Shown piece after piece: positions 61,362 to 64,000 of a stretch of DNA of 64,000 nt. The position numbers and the translations under genes are program-made. The DNA is from Lineus longissimus (lineage: Eukaryota; Nemertea; Pilidiophora; Heteronemertea; Lineidae): assembly GCF_910592395.1 (NCBI RefSeq), contig NC_088311.1:5830501-5894500 (forward strand). Direction: 5' to 3'. The notes beneath the pieces were generated by a model. The model made no database searches and was not told the DNA's origin. It was given only the letters and a program-made list of their open reading frames with translations. Each line of letters opens with the position of its first letter. Within the stretch, counting starts at the first letter, position 1.

Positions 61362-63876
61362 TCAATCTACAGGAGTCCACTGCTTGAAGAGTTTCTCATG
61401 CCTTGGATTCTCAAATTCTGCTTCGAATGGCACTGTTATGATCTCTGTGAAACCCTCCGACTTCTCCGGAGCTTTGAAGTTCTTCTTGTACATGTTGTAC
61501 CCGACTCCTGGTATGCGACGGACCTCTCCATTGGTCTGGTTCTGACGGACGTAATTGAGATGATGGGCGAGTTCTATCGGCGTGTCCATGAAGAAACATC
61601 GACATGGTATGCCTAGAAGAAAAAAGGTTACAATTAGTTACACAACAGGTTTCAGTTCCATACAAGACCAAGGTCACAGCTCTGATCAGGAAATATTTCA
61701 ATTGGTGAGCAAATCATACAGAGATATGATCTTTTGCGGGAGTTGGGAAAAGCAAAACAGGCCAATTCCTCTGGTCATCTCTTCAACATACCTTCATCCT
61801 TCGCCACCAAGATAAACTCTTCTCTAGCAGCTGGTGATGGATTTGTGTTATCTACAACCACACTCTTGCCCTCCTCTAAAGCCTGGTACATAAACTTTTT
61901 ACACTTGGACACTGTACCCAACGTGTCTCTGTTGACTGCGACATAACCATGGGGCTCGAAGTATTGCTTACGGAAAGTACTTTTACCAGACGCTGGGTAG
62001 CCAACCATGATTACCACTTCTTGGCTCTGGAATATCAAGATTTTACAATTACTGATACATACTGTTAACCGTGAAATATTCATGGAGTTATGTTGGCGAA
62101 TTTGCTCATTTTTAATTCACAGGAGATTAAATATCATGTTTGAAATGTTTAACACCTATGTTGATAGTTCTCAGTCGGTCCCACAAAAACCTGACTGCTG
62201 CTTTATGGAACTGGAAGTGGATAAGCTAGCACTAAACTACTCACCTCCGAGTGATAAGTTTTTTTTGCGTTAGCCTTTTTCAAGTACTTTGAAGGGTCTG
62301 CAGATCTCCAATTCCATTTTGAAGTTGGGGCCTCCTTGAGGAAGAACTCATCTGGTGTTTTGAAAACTTCAAGGACAAAAGAATACAAATCAATCAATTA
62401 ACCAATGAATCATAAATGCATTCACAAATTATGGAAACTTGCAGGTACTCAAGGTAAAATACAACATGACACTGTCTCTGAAATTTCTGTCAAAATGTAC
62501 TTTCTATAAAACTGACAACTACACATTTTCCGTCAGAGAATAAGGGGGTACAGTAGCGAACCAAATCAGCAATGTGACTCCAAATTGTCTTTCAACTTAC
62601 CTGCCCCAATGTTAGCAGCAAACTTCCTATCATCACAGGAGAAATCCTTGGATTTCCCAGATGACCATTCCTTGTCTCTTCCAGCCGCATCACCAACATA
62701 CATGCAATTCTTCAGGTCAAACTGGAAAAATAATCTTGACAGAAATTGACATAGAATGGTTGTGATTGTGTCAATGTCCCTGAAAACCACGACAGAGACA
62801 AACATTGACACAAAATAGTCTGATTGTGACTATGTCCATGAAAACTGAGACAGAGACACAAAATGGTTGCGATTGCGACAATATCCCTGAAAACCTTTAA
62901 CAAAAGACAAGGACCACTTCTTGAAATAAAACTGTTACAATTTGCTTTTCAAACCACAAAAGGCCTGGGACTGGACATACCTTTGTTCCACCATTGTAAT
63001 CCTTCTCTAAAGTGTCCCACATCAGCGTGCTAGGCTTCCTATAATCATTTGTTCCAGTGGCAAGGCAAGCCTACAAAGACAAACACCAAGCAATCATAAT
63101 AATTAGATTTAGCAACACAAACACTACATATGGATAGAGCTGGTTTTTAGCACGTCATGACTTCATCTATTTGTATCGATTCTTCTTAGCTATAACTTAC
63201 AATGATAGGGATGTCCACCTCGCTAATCATATCTTCCAGCTTTTTCTTGATATCAGCGGGCTTAGTGTGATTCTTTTCCACACCTGCTTGATTGGAGAAT
63301 ATCACCACTTGATTCCCAGCCTTGTGGAGGGAGCGGAGCTTGTCTGGCACTTCTGGGTAGAGCCATACCCAATCTTTAGGCCCTGGAGGACAAAGAACTC
63401 AATTAGATATAGTAGTCTTTGACCATTTGTGTTAGAGATTACTGTATTAGCAAAGATTTCAGTAACACATAAAAACTTTATTAATATTGAGCTTCAACCT
63501 GAAGTCAAACTTGTGGTTCGGTTATGTTGATTGTTACAGTCAAATCCATATCCTGAAGGGCTGGATTCAAAGACAAGCTATTCTACTATACCACTAGGCC
63601 CTTGCACTAGGCCTACTAGCTATACACACCAGTCGGGAACTTTTTTCCACTTTTCGTAGCTATCAGTGTCCAATCCATGTCGAAGCCAACAACCTTTTTT
63701 GCCCCATGAAGCTCGTCAGAATGGAGTAGGTACATGGATGGGTAAGCTGTAGCTTTCCCTGGAGGTATTCCAACATCAGACCATTTCAGTCCATGTTTTA
63801 GATCGGTCTCTCCTTTTGCCATTTTTGCAAGTTGCTCCGTTTTTTCGACGGCCTTCCTTTTTGCTCCACGAGGCAT
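61362..63876 (-). CDS. PNKP: Bifunctional polynucleotide phosphatase/kinase
   Basis: Seven exons, 63630-63876, 63201-63382, 62981-63070, 62601-62721, 62245-62366, 61792-62026 and 61362-61612, encode 415 residues. PNKP removes 3'-phosphate and adds 5'-phosphate at damaged DNA ends in single- and double-strand break repair. The HAD phosphatase has FDMDWT (D66 and D68 catalytic), IFSNQAG, and YVGDAAGRDKEW with DFSCDDRKFA. The kinase has the P-loop GYPASGKST (263-271), VNRDTLG, VVDNTNP and IPCRCFFMDTPIE. The N-terminal FHA domain that recruits vertebrate PNKP to XRCC1/XRCC4 is absent. Human PNKP is 521 residues. The start is uncertain: an in-frame ATG at 63960 would add 28 residues, and a TTCAG acceptor-like site at about 63888-63892 could join an upstream exon outside the window. 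Confidence 0.94.
62755..62900. repeat. Degenerate tandem repeat, about 55-60 bp units
   Basis: Three units in a PNKP intron share TGATTGTG, CAATGTCCCTGAAAACC and CGACAGAGACA variants. Confidence 0.7.
63555..63625 (-). other. Possible tRNA-like SINE head
   Basis: On the minus strand, GGGCCTAGTGGTATAGTAG followed by TTTGAATCCAG resembles a short A-box and B-box pair of tRNA-derived SINEs, in PNKP intron 1. The spacing is short and the body is not recognised, so confidence is low. Confidence 0.2.
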
Positions 63877-64000
63877 TTTGAAAGTTCTTCCTGAACTGAA
63901 CTGAGCTATGCCAAGGAATAGAATGCTGCCAATTGATCGATCTACAACTCTTTTAAACATGCGATTGACATAGTCGAACAATCAATCGTTCATACATACA

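Overview
This window is animal nuclear DNA. Genes are split by many GT-AG introns, the intergenic DNA is rich in repeats, and the eight recognisable proteins are animal or pan-eukaryotic. AHI1, HMBOX1, a TIR-SAM protein and CENP-W point to a bilaterian. Moderate introns, frequent TACATGTA-type strings and several short inverted-repeat elements suggest a marine invertebrate such as a lophotrochozoan or basal deuterostome. That placement is inference. No bacterial, organellar or viral coding region was recognised.

Layout, left to right: (1) 346-1956 (+), the last five exons of USP14. (2) 1957-5598, its 3'UTR, two minisatellites and a pogo-like MITE. (3) 5599-14209 (+), a 16-exon gene for a protein of about 1426 residues made of about nine tandem degenerate EF-hand-pair modules, mostly one module per exon with phase-0 borders. 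(4) 14210-21670, a 3'UTR, a repeat-rich desert with about 360-bp tandem units, then probable AHI1 3'UTR. (5) 21671-37848 (-), AHI1 (jouberin), about 30 coding exons, possible 9-nt and 6-nt microexons, and a long repetitive C-tail. Its first intron carries a 1.77-kb element with 102-bp terminal inverted repeats and a nested MITE. (6) 39333-45229 (-), a 715-residue protein with the order TIR-SAM-TIR-TIR. (7) 47620-50520 (+), HMBOX1. (8) 52914-53942 (-), CENP-W, divergent from (9) 54205-60021 (+), GNL2/NOG2, with a 262-bp shared promoter. (10) 61362-63876 (-), PNKP.

The genes do not form a pathway. USP14 (proteasome), AHI1 (cilium), HMBOX1 (telomere and transcription), CENP-W (kinetochore), GNL2 (60S biogenesis) and PNKP (DNA-end repair) are independent housekeeping or developmental loci. 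The two most unusual products are the TIR-SAM-TIR-TIR protein, a candidate innate-immune or NAD-metabolising signalling protein, and the tandem EF-hand-like protein, whose exon structure records repeated whole-exon duplication.

Exon boundaries were read by eye from splice sites. In every complete gene model the exon lengths keep frame from start to stop. UTR ends, transcription starts and microexon use cannot be settled from sequence alone.
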